Assembly: GCF_044454545.1 (NCBI RefSeq)
Contig: NZ_JBITDV010000010.1
Location: forward strand, 186,001 to 250,000
Source: Cryptosporangium sp044454545
Lineage (GTDB): Bacteria > Actinomycetota > Actinomycetes > Mycobacteriales > Cryptosporangiaceae
Direction of reading: 5' to 3'
DNA: 64,000 nucleotides
Part shown: positions 41,160 through 49,230 of the stretch, piece after piece
Position numbering within the stretch: position 1 is the first letter of the stretch
Layout: each line of letters opens with the position of its first letter
Translations under genes and position numbers: made by a program
Notes under the pieces: generated by a model
What the model was told of the DNA's origin: nothing
Databases searched by the model: none
The model's input: the letters and a program-made list of their open reading frames with translations, nothing else

Positions 41160-42503
41160 CTAGCCGACGTCAGCTACTACCTTCGCGATGCGCTGAGCGA
41201 CGGCCTCGGCGTACTCCTGGCTCTTCGCCTCCACCATCACGCGGATCAGCCGCTCGGTGCCCGAGGGGCGGAGCAGCACCCGTCCGGTGCCGCCCAGCTC
41301 GCGCTCGGCCTCGGCGACCGCGGTCGCGACCGACTCGGCCTCGGCGACGGCCGCCTTGTCGGCCACCCGGACGTTGATCAGCACCTGCGGGAGGCGGGTC
41401 ACGGCTCCGGCGAGCTCGGCGATCGTCTTGCCGGTGGACGCCATCCGGGCCATCAGGTGCAGCGCGGTCAGCAGGCCGTCGCCGGTGGTGGCGTGCGCGG
41501 GCATCACCACGTGCCCGCTCTGCTCGCCGCCCAGCGCCAGGTTCTGCGCCCGCAGCGCCTCGAGCACGTACCGGTCGCCGACACCGGTCGTGACCAGCGA
41601 GATGCCGGCGTCCTTCATCGCGATCGTCAGGCCCAGGTTGCTCATCACGGTGACCACGAGCGTGTCGTCGATCAGCGTTCCGGCGTCCCTCATCGCGAGC
41701 GCGAGGACCGCCATGATCTGGTCGCCGTCGATCGTGTTGCCGTCGGCGTCCACCGCGAGGCACCGGTCGGCGTCGCCGTCGTGCGCGACGCCGATGTCGG
41801 CGCCGTGTTCGAGCACCGCGGCCCGCACGACGTCGAGGTGCGTCGAACCGACGCCCTCGTTGATGTTGAGCCCGTCGGGCTCCGCGGCGATCGCGATGAC
41901 CGTCGCCCCGGCCCGCCGGTACAGCTCGGGCGCCACGGCGGACGCCGCGCCGTTCGCGCAGTCGACGACGACCGTGATGCCCTCGAGCCGGTGCGGCAGC
42001 GTGGTGAGCAGGTGCTCGACGTAACGCTCGCCGCCGTCGGTGAGGTCACCGATGCGTCCGACCCCGGCACCGGCCGGGCGCGTCCACTCGCGGGCCGCGT
42101 TGTGCCGGATCGCTTCCTCGATCGCGTCCTCGATCTCGTCGGGCAGTTTGTGCCCGCCGCGCGCGAAGAGCTTGATGCCGTTGTCGGGCATCGGGTTGTG
42201 GCTCGCCGAGAGCATGACCCCGAGGTCGGCGCTGAGTTCGGCGGTGAGGTGGGCGACGGCGGGGGTCGGCAGCGAGCCGACTCTGGTCACGTCCGCGCCC
42301 GCGCTGGCGAGGCCGGCGCAGACCGCCGCCTCGAGCATTTCGCCGCTGACGCGCGGGTCACGACCCACGACTGCCCTCGGACGCGGCCCTTCGACTCCGG
42401 CAAGCACGTGCGCCGCAGCGACGGCAACCGCCATCGCGAGTTCCGGCGTGAGGTCGCCGTTGGCGAGGCCTCGTACTCCGTCGGTACCGAACAGACGACC
42501 CAT
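41160..42503 (-). CDS. glmM: Phosphoglucosamine mutase
   Basis: GlmM converts glucosamine-6-phosphate to glucosamine-1-phosphate on the way to UDP-GlcNAc. The 447 residues start MGRLFGTDGVRG; the phosphoserine loop MLSASHNPMPDNGIK, the Mg2+ loop DGDADRCL and the C-terminal phosphate-binding RPSGTERLIRV are intact. ATG 42501-42503 is the family start. It lies downstream of rplM-rpsI behind a strong terminator hairpin. Confidence 0.97.
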   Translation of the reverse strand: MGRLFGTDGVRGLANGDLTPELAMAVAVAAAHVLAGVEGPRPRAVVGRDPRVSGEMLEAAVCAGLASAGADVTRVGSLPTPAVAHLTAELSADLGVMLSASHNPMPDNGIKLFARGGHKLPDEIEDAIEEAIRHNAAREWTRPAGAGVGRIGDLTDGGERYVEHLLTTLPHRLEGITVVVDCANGAASAVAPELYRRAGATVIAIAAEPDGLNINEGVGSTHLDVVRAAVLEHGADIGVAHDGDADRCLAVDADGNTIDGDQIMAVLALAMRDAGTLIDDTLVVTVMSNLGLTIAMKDAGISLVTTGVGDRYVLEALRAQNLALGGEQSGHVVMPAHATTGDGLLTALHLMARMASTGKTIAELAGAVTRLPQVLINVRVADKAAVAEAESVATAVAEAERELGGTGRVLLRPSGTERLIRVMVEAKSQEYAEAVAQRIAKVVADVG

Positions 42504-42536
42504 CAGATCCGTCACTCCGCCGGGTTGGGAAACACA

Positions 42537-42566
42537 CCGGCCGGTGGCAAGACAGCCACCGGCCGG
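42537..42566 (-). terminator. Terminator of the rplM-rpsI operon
   Basis: A perfect 12-bp GC-rich stem (42537-42548 with 42555-42566) carries a six-base loop. On the minus strand it is followed by TGTGTTTCCC. It lies between the rpsI stop and the glmM start. Confidence 0.8.
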
Positions 42567-42600
42567 GACAACATACCGAGCTGAAAAATCAGCGCTTCGA

Positions 42601-42642
42601 GTACTAGCGCTTGCTGTACTGGTACTAGCGCTTGCTGTACTG
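42601..42642. repeat. Perfect 21-bp tandem duplication spanning the rpsI stop codon
   Basis: Bases 42601-42621 and 42622-42642 are identical. The unit encodes, on the minus strand, Gln-Tyr-Ser-Lys-Arg-stop plus one codon, so the last five codons and the stop of rpsI are repeated in frame just after the real stop. Confidence 0.95.
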
Positions 42643-43032
42643 GGGCGCCTTGCGGGCCTTCTTGAGGCCGTACTTCTTCCGCTCCTTGACCCGGGGGTCA
42701 CGAGTGAGGAAGCCGGCCTTCTTCAGCGCCGGACGGTCGTCGGGCTCGAGGATGATCAGCGCACGCGCGATCGCCAGCCGGAGCGCACCGGCCTGGCCGG
42801 TGATGCCACCGCCGCGCAGGCTCGCGACGATGTCGAACTGCTCGTTCTTCTCGAGGGTGACGAACGGCTCACGGATGAGCTGCTGGTGCACCTTGTTCGG
42901 GAAGTACTCCTCGAGGGTGCGGCCGTTGAGCTTGAACTGGCCGGAGCCCGGGATGATGCGAACCCGGACGATGGCCTCCTTGCGGCGGCCGACCGTCTGG
43001 ACCGGCTTCTCCGCGACGACAGGGATGGTCAC
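42625..43032 (-). CDS. rpsI: 30S ribosomal protein S9
   Basis: S9 has 135 residues with the core QTVGRRKEAIVRVRIIPGSG and the conserved tail KKARKAPQYSKR, whose C-terminal Arg touches P-site tRNA. The start is GTG with TAGGAG upstream. The terminal codons and stop are duplicated immediately downstream, so a readthrough product would gain a second QYSKR. It is co-transcribed with rplM, 38 bp upstream. Confidence 0.98.
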   Translation of the reverse strand: MTIPVVAEKPVQTVGRRKEAIVRVRIIPGSGQFKLNGRTLEEYFPNKVHQQLIREPFVTLEKNEQFDIVASLRGGGITGQAGALRLAIARALIILEPDDRPALKKAGFLTRDPRVKERKKYGLKKARKAPQYSKR

Positions 43033-43070
43033 GCTAAAAATCTCCTACAGCTGGTCAGCGATGTCGCGGA

Positions 43071-43514
43071 TTACTGGGCGACCTGGTTGATCTCGAACGG
43101 CGTCGGCTTCTGGGCGCTGTGCGGGTGCTCGGGGCCGGCGTAGACCTTGAGCTTGCTCAGCATCTGGCGACCGAGCTTGTTCTTCGGGAGCATGCCCCGG
43201 ACGGCGAGCTCGATGGCCCGCTCCGGACGCGTCTCCAACAGCTCGGCGTAGCCGACTCGCTTCAGGCCGCCCGGGTAGCCGGAGTGGCGGTAGGCGACCT
43301 TCGTCTCGCGCTTGTTACCGGTCAGGGCGACCTTGGACGCGTTCACGACGACGACGAAGTCACCGGTGTCGACGTGGGGCGCGAAGATCGGCTTGTGCTT
43401 ACCGCGCAGCAGCTGGGCTACGTGGGTAGCGAGCCGTCCGAGGACGACATCGTTCGCGTCGATGACGTGCCACTGACGCTGGACGTCTCCGGCCTTCGGG
43501 CTAAACGTACGCAC
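43071..43514 (-). CDS. rplM: 50S ribosomal protein L13
   Basis: L13 has 147 residues from GTG 43512-43514 (VRTFSPKAGDVQRQWHVIDA). Family blocks GRLATHVAQLLRGKHKP, DTGDFVVVVNASKV and VRGMLPKNKLGRQM are present. A longer frame to 43724 has no matching N-terminus and is rejected. It is the first gene of the rplM-rpsI operon, divergent from the repeat protein gene. Confidence 0.97.
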   Translation of the reverse strand: MRTFSPKAGDVQRQWHVIDANDVVLGRLATHVAQLLRGKHKPIFAPHVDTGDFVVVVNASKVALTGNKRETKVAYRHSGYPGGLKRVGYAELLETRPERAIELAVRGMLPKNKLGRQMLSKLKVYAGPEHPHSAQKPTPFEINQVAQ

Positions 43515-43755
43515 GGGTCTACCTTGTCTCGTCAGTACTCTCGGATCCGCTGGCCGCTCACCGGCGGTGGAGCGCGCCGCAACCGGGTGGTTCACCCACG
43601 GAACGCGCAACAGCAGCCAAGGATACCCGGCAGATTCGAGCATGGTCAAAATCGGCGTGCCGAGGCGGGCCCGGGCACGACGTAGCTTCTTAAGAGTAGT
43701 CCGGTGCCCGTGGATGCGACGCACAGTTGCTGCGCAGGGTAGCTAGGCTCGCGTC

Positions 43756-45861
43756 ATGAGCACGCCGCCGCCTCCGAGCCAACCGGGTTGGGACAGCCCC
43801 CCAGCGCGTCGGCCCGGTGCCGACGAGCGCAACGCCGACGAGCCCGGGCCCGACGGTACCTCCCAGCCTCCGTACCCGGGCTACCCGCAACCGGGGGGCT
43901 ACCCCCAGCAGGGGTACCCCGACCAGCACGCTTACGGCGCGGACTCCGAGCAGAGCTGGTTCGAACCGTCGCGCACGCAGCAGTCCCAGCAGGGGTACCA
44001 GGAGACGCCGTCGGGCCAGCACGCGGCGCCGGGCGGGCCTGCGGGCCGCCCGGCTGACCAGCAGGGCTACCAGGGGCAGCCGGGCTATCCCGACCAGGGG
44101 TACGGCGGCGACCAGCAGGGGTACGGCAACCAGCAGGGTTACAGCGAGCAACCGCCGTACGCCGGTCAGCAGGGGCCGCAGGGGTACGCCGATCAGGGTT
44201 ACGGCACACCGCAGGGCTACCAGGCCGACCCGCAGGGCTATCCGGCCGAACAGGGCTATGCGCCCGAGTCCCAGGGCTACCCGGCCGGGCCGCAGGGGTA
44301 CCCGGCCGAATCCCAGGGCTACCCGGCCGGGCCGCAGGGCTACCCAGCCGGGTCGCAGGGCTATCCGGCCGAGCAGGGTTACGGCGGCCAGCAGCCGGGC
44401 TACCCGGGCGAACAGCAGGGCTACCCGGGCGCGCAGCAGGGTTACTCCGGCGCGCAGCAGCAGGACTACGCCGACCAGCAGGGGTACCAAGGCGGTCAGC
44501 CGGGCTACGGCGATCAGCCGGGATACCCCCAGGGGTACGGCAACCAGCCGGGTTACCCCGCCGACCAGCAGGGATATGCCGCCGACCCGCAGCAGCAGGG
44601 ATACCCCGACCAGGGCCACGGCTCCCAGCCGGGCTACCCGGGCGGCTACCCGACCGGCCCGGCCGGGTACCGCGAGACCCCGTCGGGCAGCTACCCGACC
44701 GGCTACCAGGAGGCCCCGTCCGGCGGCTACCCGGAGGCCGGCTACCCCGGCACCGGATACCAGGACGCCGGGCGCCAGGACGGCGGGCGCCAGGACGGCG
44801 GGCGCCAGGACGGCGGCTACCCCGACGGTGGTTATCAGGCGCAGGGCTACCAGGAGGGGCCTTCGGGCTACCAGCGGCAGCCCGAGCGCTACGGCCCGCC
44901 GCCCGGCGCCCCCTCGAGCGGCATCCCCGCCAGCGGCATGCCCACGAGCGGCATGCCGGCCAGCGGAATACCGTCCAGCGGTGCCCCCGCGGCGTACCCG
45001 CCGCTCGAAGGCCCGAGCGGTGACCCGTACGGCCAGAACTACGGCTACGGCGGCAGCGGTTTACCGGTCCGGGCCGAGAACGACCGCACCGCGGTCACCC
45101 CGACCCGCCGTCCGCTCAACCAGCCCCCGCCGGACGAGCCCGGCGGCCGCGGCAAGCTGATCGCGATCATCGCCGGCGTGGTCGTGCTGGTGCTGATCCT
45201 GGCAGCCCTCGGCGGTTGGTACTTCCTGCGCGACGACGGCTCGACCGACAAGGCGGCCGCCCCGAAGCCGTCCGCCACGACCGGCGCTCCCAGCCCGAGT
45301 ACCGCGCCCTCCAGCGCGGCCCCGACCTCGTCGTCCGGCGCGTCCGACAAGCTCGCGTCCCGGACGACCGACCCGGCCCCGCTCGAGCTCACCGCGCTCA
45401 GCCAGCCCAAATACACGATCCCGACGAGCGGCAGCTACACGCGCACCGGCCAAGACAAGGTCGCCAACTGCGGCACCTCTGTCGACGGTGCCGCGGTCGC
45501 GTTGGTGAAGAAGCTCAAGTGCTCCGAAGTGACGAGTGTCACCGCGGTGAACACCACGACGAGCTGCGCGGTGACGTTCGGCGCGCTGAACTTCCCCGAC
45601 GCCGCCACCGCCGCCCAGGCCGAGACCGCGATCAAGGGCAGCACCGCGGGCAGCTTCGTCCCGCGCCGGCACAACGTCGCGGCCGAGGGGCAGTCGGGCA
45701 AGAAGGACTGGTGGTTCTACCGCAAGGCGTACGGGCACTGGCTGGTGTTCTCCAGCGGCGCCTACACGTCCGGCAAGAAGGCGGAGAAAGACCAGGTCAT
45801 CGACGGTTGCGCCCAGGATTTCCTGTACTTCACGATCGACGCTCTGGACAAGCGGAAGTAA
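43756..45861 (+). CDS. QGYP-repeat membrane protein with extracytoplasmic domain
   Basis: This 701-residue protein has some 460 N-terminal residues of low complexity dominated by Gln-Gly-Tyr-Pro units with Pro, Ala and Asp. A membrane helix lies near 467-492 (LIAIIAGVVVLVLILAALGGW), then a Ser/Thr/Pro linker and a C-terminal external domain of about 160 residues. The last domain (YTIPTSGSYTR, KKDWWFYRKAYGHWLVFSSGAY) has three cysteines and no family I recognise. A TAGGCT box at 43744-43749, six bases before the ATG, suggests a leaderless message. Its last 32 bp overlap the convergent response-regulator gene. Confidence 0.88.
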   Translation: MSTPPPPSQPGWDSPPARRPGADERNADEPGPDGTSQPPYPGYPQPGGYPQQGYPDQHAYGADSEQSWFEPSRTQQSQQGYQETPSGQHAAPGGPAGRPADQQGYQGQPGYPDQGYGGDQQGYGNQQGYSEQPPYAGQQGPQGYADQGYGTPQGYQADPQGYPAEQGYAPESQGYPAGPQGYPAESQGYPAGPQGYPAGSQGYPAEQGYGGQQPGYPGEQQGYPGAQQGYSGAQQQDYADQQGYQGGQPGYGDQPGYPQGYGNQPGYPADQQGYAADPQQQGYPDQGHGSQPGYPGGYPTGPAGYRETPSGSYPTGYQEAPSGGYPEAGYPGTGYQDAGRQDGGRQDGGRQDGGYPDGGYQAQGYQEGPSGYQRQPERYGPPPGAPSSGIPASGMPTSGMPASGIPSSGAPAAYPPLEGPSGDPYGQNYGYGGSGLPVRAENDRTAVTPTRRPLNQPPPDEPGGRGKLIAIIAGVVVLVLILAALGGWYFLRDDGSTDKAAAPKPSATTGAPSPSTAPSSAAPTSSSGASDKLASRTTDPAPLELTALSQPKYTIPTSGSYTRTGQDKVANCGTSVDGAAVALVKKLKCSEVTSVTAVNTTTSCAVTFGALNFPDAATAAQAETAIKGSTAGSFVPRRHNVAAEGQSGKKDWWFYRKAYGHWLVFSSGAYTSGKKAEKDQVIDGCAQDFLYFTIDALDKRK
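44770..44814 (+). repeat. Three perfect 15-bp tandem repeats (GRQDG codons)
   Basis: Three identical 15-base units (44770-44784, 44785-44799, 44800-44814) encode Gly-Arg-Gln-Asp-Gly three times inside the QGYP-repeat protein, a recent slippage-type expansion. Confidence 0.9.
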
Positions 45862-46495
45862 CCAGCAACGCGATCTGCACCCGGTTCTCGCAGCCGAGCT
45901 TCGTCAGGATGCGGCTGACGTAGGTCTTGATCGTCGCCTCGGTCATCTGCAGGCGGGTGCCGATCGCGGCGTTCGAGAGGCCCTCGGCGACCAGGTCGGC
46001 CACGTCCCGCTCGCGGCCGGCCAGCGTCGCCAGCCGGGTGCGAGCGGCCCGGCGGCGCTCCGCGTCGCCGGGCTCGACCATTCCGAGAACGATCCGGGCG
46101 ACGGCCGGTGACAAGTAGGCCTCCCCCGCGTGCGCGGCACGCACCGCCGCGATCAGTTCGGCCGGCCGTGCGTTCTTGAGCAGGAACCCGGCGGACCGGT
46201 GCCGCACCGCCCGCACGACGTTCGGCTCGCCTCCGAACGAGGTCAGGACGACGACCGGCAGCGCGGGCTTGCGCCGCCGCAGTTCTTCGACGACGCCCAG
46301 CCCGTCGAGCAGCGGCATCCGAATGTCCACGAGCACCACGTCCACCCCCGGCGCGGCAGCCCGCTCGACGGCGGCACGCCCGTCCGCGACCTCGGCGACC
46401 ACCGAGAGCCCCGGATCCGACTCCAGCACCGCCCGGATCCCGGCCCGGATCAACGGTTCGTCGTCGGCGATCAGCACCCGGATCACGGTGTTCAC
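45830..46495 (-). CDS. LuxR/NarL-family response regulator
   Basis: This 221-residue regulator has a receiver domain (IRVLIADDEPLIRAGI, phospho-acceptor Asp57 in VDVVLVDIRMP, switch VVLTSF and Lys in LLKNARPAE). A C-terminal LuxR helix-turn-helix follows (LAGRERDVADLVAEGLSNAAIG, TEATIKTYVSRILTKLG). GTG 46493-46495 overlaps the histidine kinase stop by 4 bp (GTGA); a longer frame to 46750 is a readthrough. The gene pair is divergent from an ABC exporter that it may control. Its 3' end overlaps the QGYP-repeat gene. Confidence 0.93.
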   Translation of the reverse strand: MNTVIRVLIADDEPLIRAGIRAVLESDPGLSVVAEVADGRAAVERAAAPGVDVVLVDIRMPLLDGLGVVEELRRRKPALPVVVLTSFGGEPNVVRAVRHRSAGFLLKNARPAELIAAVRAAHAGEAYLSPAVARIVLGMVEPGDAERRRAARTRLATLAGRERDVADLVAEGLSNAAIGTRLQMTEATIKTYVSRILTKLGCENRVQIALLVTSACPERRS

Positions 46496-47694
46496 CGCAC
46501 CCCGAGCATCATCGCCGCGGGCAGAGCCCCGAACAGGATCGCCGCGGTGGCCGCCCCGAGCACGAACGAACGCACCCGATCGATCGCACCCTCCCGCCCG
46601 TCGAGTCCCTCGTCCCCGAATCCGCCGGGCCCGGCGGTCGGCGCCACGACCGGCGCGGCGGTCGGTGCCACGACCGGCGCGGCGGTGGATGGGGCGGTGG
46701 GTGCCGCGGTCGGAAGCATCGCGGTCAGGCGGAAGCGGCCGCCCTCCCACCGATGCGCGAAGGCGCCGCCGAGCGGCCGGAGGCGCTCGTCGAGGCCTCG
46801 GAGGCCGTACCCCTCACCCGCCGGCACGCGCGGCGCCGGGTTTTCCACGCTCAAGAGCAACGTGTCGTCCTCCCACTCGAGCGTGACGCTCACCGGCGCG
46901 CCGGGCGCGTGCTTGCTCGCGTTGGTCAGCCCTTCCTCGATCACCCGATAAGCCGCCCGTTCGACCGAGCCCGACAGCAACCCCACCGGGCCGCTCCCGC
47001 GCAGCGCGATCGATCCCCCCGCCCGCCGATACCGCTCCACCAGCCCGTCGATCCCCCGAACCCCCGACGCACCCGGCTCCCGATCCCCCTCCGCGGGCCA
47101 TCCCTCGGCCTCCTGCGCCTCCGAGCTCACCGATTCCCGCCGCTCCCGGGCCACCGCGTCACGCGGGCCGGAGCTCGGGGTGCCGGGCGGGGACGGGGGG
47201 TCGGCGCGGAGATCGCCGACCACGGTGTGGAGCTCCGTCGCCACCTCGCGGACCTGGGTGGCCAGCTCGGCCACCGCGGCCCGGTGCTCCGGCGGGGCGT
47301 CACCGACCTCGATCGCGGCCGCCCGCATCGAGACCAGACCCAGACGGTGGCCCAGTGCGTCGTGCATGTCCCGGGCGATCCGCAGGCGTTCGCGCAGGCG
47401 TTCCTGCTCGGCCAGCAGCGCGTGCGACCTCCGCAGCTCGGCGTTGCGCTGGCGCAGCGCGGTCAGCAGCCGGACGTGCTGCCTGCGGTAAGCGCCCGCG
47501 GCCAGCGGCAGCACCACGAACACCAGGTAGGTGACCGCGAGTTGCGGTGCCATCGCGGGCTCGGCGACGGCACCGGTCACCGGCACCCCGGCGGCCCCGG
47601 CGGCGACTCCACCCACGAGCCAGCGGGCCCGCACCCACCGCCCGGCGGCGAACGCCGTGCCCAGCATCAGCACGTACAGGATGAGCGCACCCAT
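46492..47694 (-). CDS. HisKA_3-type sensor histidine kinase
   Basis: This kinase of about 400 residues has three N-terminal membrane helices, a dimerisation/phosphoacceptor helix with ARDMHDALGHRLGLVSM, and a HATPase domain with EEGLTNASKHA and GYGLRGLDERLR. The kinase core is followed by an Ala/Pro/Val repeat linker and a further membrane helix (SFVLGAATAAILFGALPAAMM), an unusual C-terminal anchor. I take ATG 47692-47694 because TAGCCT at 47702-47707 lies seven bases upstream; GTG 47721 is an alternative. It pairs with the overlapping response regulator. Confidence 0.9.
   Translation of the reverse strand: MGALILYVLMLGTAFAAGRWVRARWLVGGVAAGAAGVPVTGAVAEPAMAPQLAVTYLVFVVLPLAAGAYRRQHVRLLTALRQRNAELRRSHALLAEQERLRERLRIARDMHDALGHRLGLVSMRAAAIEVGDAPPEHRAAVAELATQVREVATELHTVVGDLRADPPSPPGTPSSGPRDAVARERRESVSSEAQEAEGWPAEGDREPGASGVRGIDGLVERYRRAGGSIALRGSGPVGLLSGSVERAAYRVIEEGLTNASKHAPGAPVSVTLEWEDDTLLLSVENPAPRVPAGEGYGLRGLDERLRPLGGAFAHRWEGGRFRLTAMLPTAAPTAPSTAAPVVAPTAAPVVAPTAGPGGFGDEGLDGREGAIDRVRSFVLGAATAAILFGALPAAMMLGVR
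46636..46683 (-). repeat. Two 24-bp tandem repeats in the kinase linker
   Basis: Two 24-base copies differ at one position and encode the Ala-Pro-Val-Val-Ala-Pro-Thr-Ala linker between the HATPase domain and the terminal membrane helix. Confidence 0.8.
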
Positions 47695-47795
47695 GCCCAG
47701 CAGGCTAAGGGCTCCGGGCACCCGTCAACGTTCGTCGCGAAGTCCGCCAACTTTCGCCGGCTGTCCGGCGGCGGCGCGCGGCCTAGCGTCAAGAA

Positions 47796-48488
47796 ATGCT
47801 CGAACTGCGGGAACTGTCCAAACGCTACCGTCGTACGACGGCGGTGGACGCTCTGACCTGCACCATCCGACCCGGTCAGGTGACCGGGTTCCTCGGCCCG
47901 AACGGCGCCGGGAAGTCGACCACGCTGCGGCTGATCCTCGGCCTCGACCGTCCGACGGCCGGCGCGGTGACGATCGACGGCCACCGGTACGCGGACCTGC
48001 GCCACCCCCTGCGCCACGTGGGTGCGCTGCTCGACGGGCCGGCCGCGCACCGCGGACGGTCGGGCTACGCGCACCTGCTCTGGCTGGCGCAGTCCAACCG
48101 GATCCCGGCCGCCCGGATCGACGAGGTGCTCACGCTGGTCGGGCTCGACGACGTGGCGCGACGCCGGACCGGCACGTACTCGCTCGGCATGAGCCGGCGG
48201 CTCGGGATCGCGGCCGCGCTGCTCGGCGATCCGCCGATCCTGCTGTTCGACGAGCCGACGAACGGGCTCGACCCGGAGGCGATCCGCTGGTTCCGGACGA
48301 TGGCCAGGAACGCCGCCGCCGAGGGCCGGACCGTGCTGGTTTCCAGCCACCTGATGAGCGAGATGGCACTGACCGCCGACCACCTGTTGGTGCTGGCCCG
48401 CGGGCGGCTCCTCGCCGACTCCTCGCTGGACGACTTCGTCGGCGACGCCGGCTCGCTCGAGGACGCGTTCCTGAGGCTGGTCTCGTGA
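47796..48488 (+). CDS. ABC transporter ATP-binding protein
   Basis: This 230-residue ATPase has Walker A LGPNGAGKSTTL, a degenerate signature TYSLGMSRRLGIAAALLG, Walker B ILLFDEPTNGLDP and the switch His in VSSHLMSEM. This is the DrrA/bacitracin-exporter-like subfamily. TAGCGT at 47784-47789 sits six bases before the ATG, so the transcript is likely leaderless. The next gene, its membrane partner, overlaps by 4 bp. The divergent two-component system may regulate it. Confidence 0.93.
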   Translation: MLELRELSKRYRRTTAVDALTCTIRPGQVTGFLGPNGAGKSTTLRLILGLDRPTAGAVTIDGHRYADLRHPLRHVGALLDGPAAHRGRSGYAHLLWLAQSNRIPAARIDEVLTLVGLDDVARRRTGTYSLGMSRRLGIAAALLGDPPILLFDEPTNGLDPEAIRWFRTMARNAAAEGRTVLVSSHLMSEMALTADHLLVLARGRLLADSSLDDFVGDAGSLEDAFLRLVS

Positions 48489-49216
48489 TCCGCGCTGAGC
48501 TGACGAAGCTGTTCTCGTTGCGGTCGGCGGCGGTCCTGCTCGGGCTGGCCGTGGTATCGGCGGCCGGGCTCGGTGCGCTGCTCGGTTCGGCGATGCGCGA
48601 CGTGCCCGACGACCGGTTCGAGCCGGTGTTCACCGCGTTCTACGGACTGACGCTGGCCCAGCTCGCGCTCGTGGTGTTCGCGGTGCAGGCGGTCGGTTCC
48701 GAATACCGCTCGGGGACGATCCGGCTGTCGCTGGTGGCCGTGCCACGCCGGGGGGCGTTCTTCGTCGCGAAGGGTCTGGCCGTCACGGGCTCGCTCGGGG
48801 TGGCCGCGGCCCTCGCCGTGCCGGCTGCGTTCTTCCCGGCCCGGGCCGTGCTCGGCGAGCGGGGAGTCGGTCCGGGAGACGCCCCCCTCGTCGGCGCGTG
48901 GATCTACCTGGTGCTGATCGGGATGTTCGCCTTCGGCGTCGCGACCGCGCTGCGCAACCCGGTGGCGTCGCTGGGAGTGCTGCTTCCGCTGCTGCTGCTC
49001 GGCTCCCAGGGGCTGGGCAACGTGCCGCACCTGAACACCGTCACCCAGTACCTGCCGGACCAGCTCGGCTGGGTGATGCTGCACCTGGCGGGCCCTCAGG
49101 ACGACCCGCGCTGGGCCCGCGACTACGGCCCGTGGACCGGCCTGGGCCTGCTCGGGGTCTGGGCCGCCGCGGCGCTCACGGCCGGCTACGTCGTGCTGCG
49201 CCGCCGCGACGCCTGA
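48485..49216 (+). CDS. ABC-2 type transporter permease
   Basis: This 243-residue permease has six hydrophobic segments and starts at GTG 48485, overlapping the ATPase stop (GTGA). Features typical of the ABC-2 group are VIRAELTKLFSLRSAA at the start and GSEYRSGTIRLSL after helix 2. Together with the preceding ATPase it forms an exporter; antibiotic or lipid export is the family expectation and the substrate is unknown. Confidence 0.88.
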   Translation: MIRAELTKLFSLRSAAVLLGLAVVSAAGLGALLGSAMRDVPDDRFEPVFTAFYGLTLAQLALVVFAVQAVGSEYRSGTIRLSLVAVPRRGAFFVAKGLAVTGSLGVAAALAVPAAFFPARAVLGERGVGPGDAPLVGAWIYLVLIGMFAFGVATALRNPVASLGVLLPLLLLGSQGLGNVPHLNTVTQYLPDQLGWVMLHLAGPQDDPRWARDYGPWTGLGLLGVWAAAALTAGYVVLRRRDA

Positions 49217-49230
49217 TCCGCACTGTGCGG

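Noticed and set aside
44000..44880. CRISPR-like direct repeats in the 44-kb region
   Set aside because: The repeats are in-frame QGYP codons of variable spacing without unique spacers.
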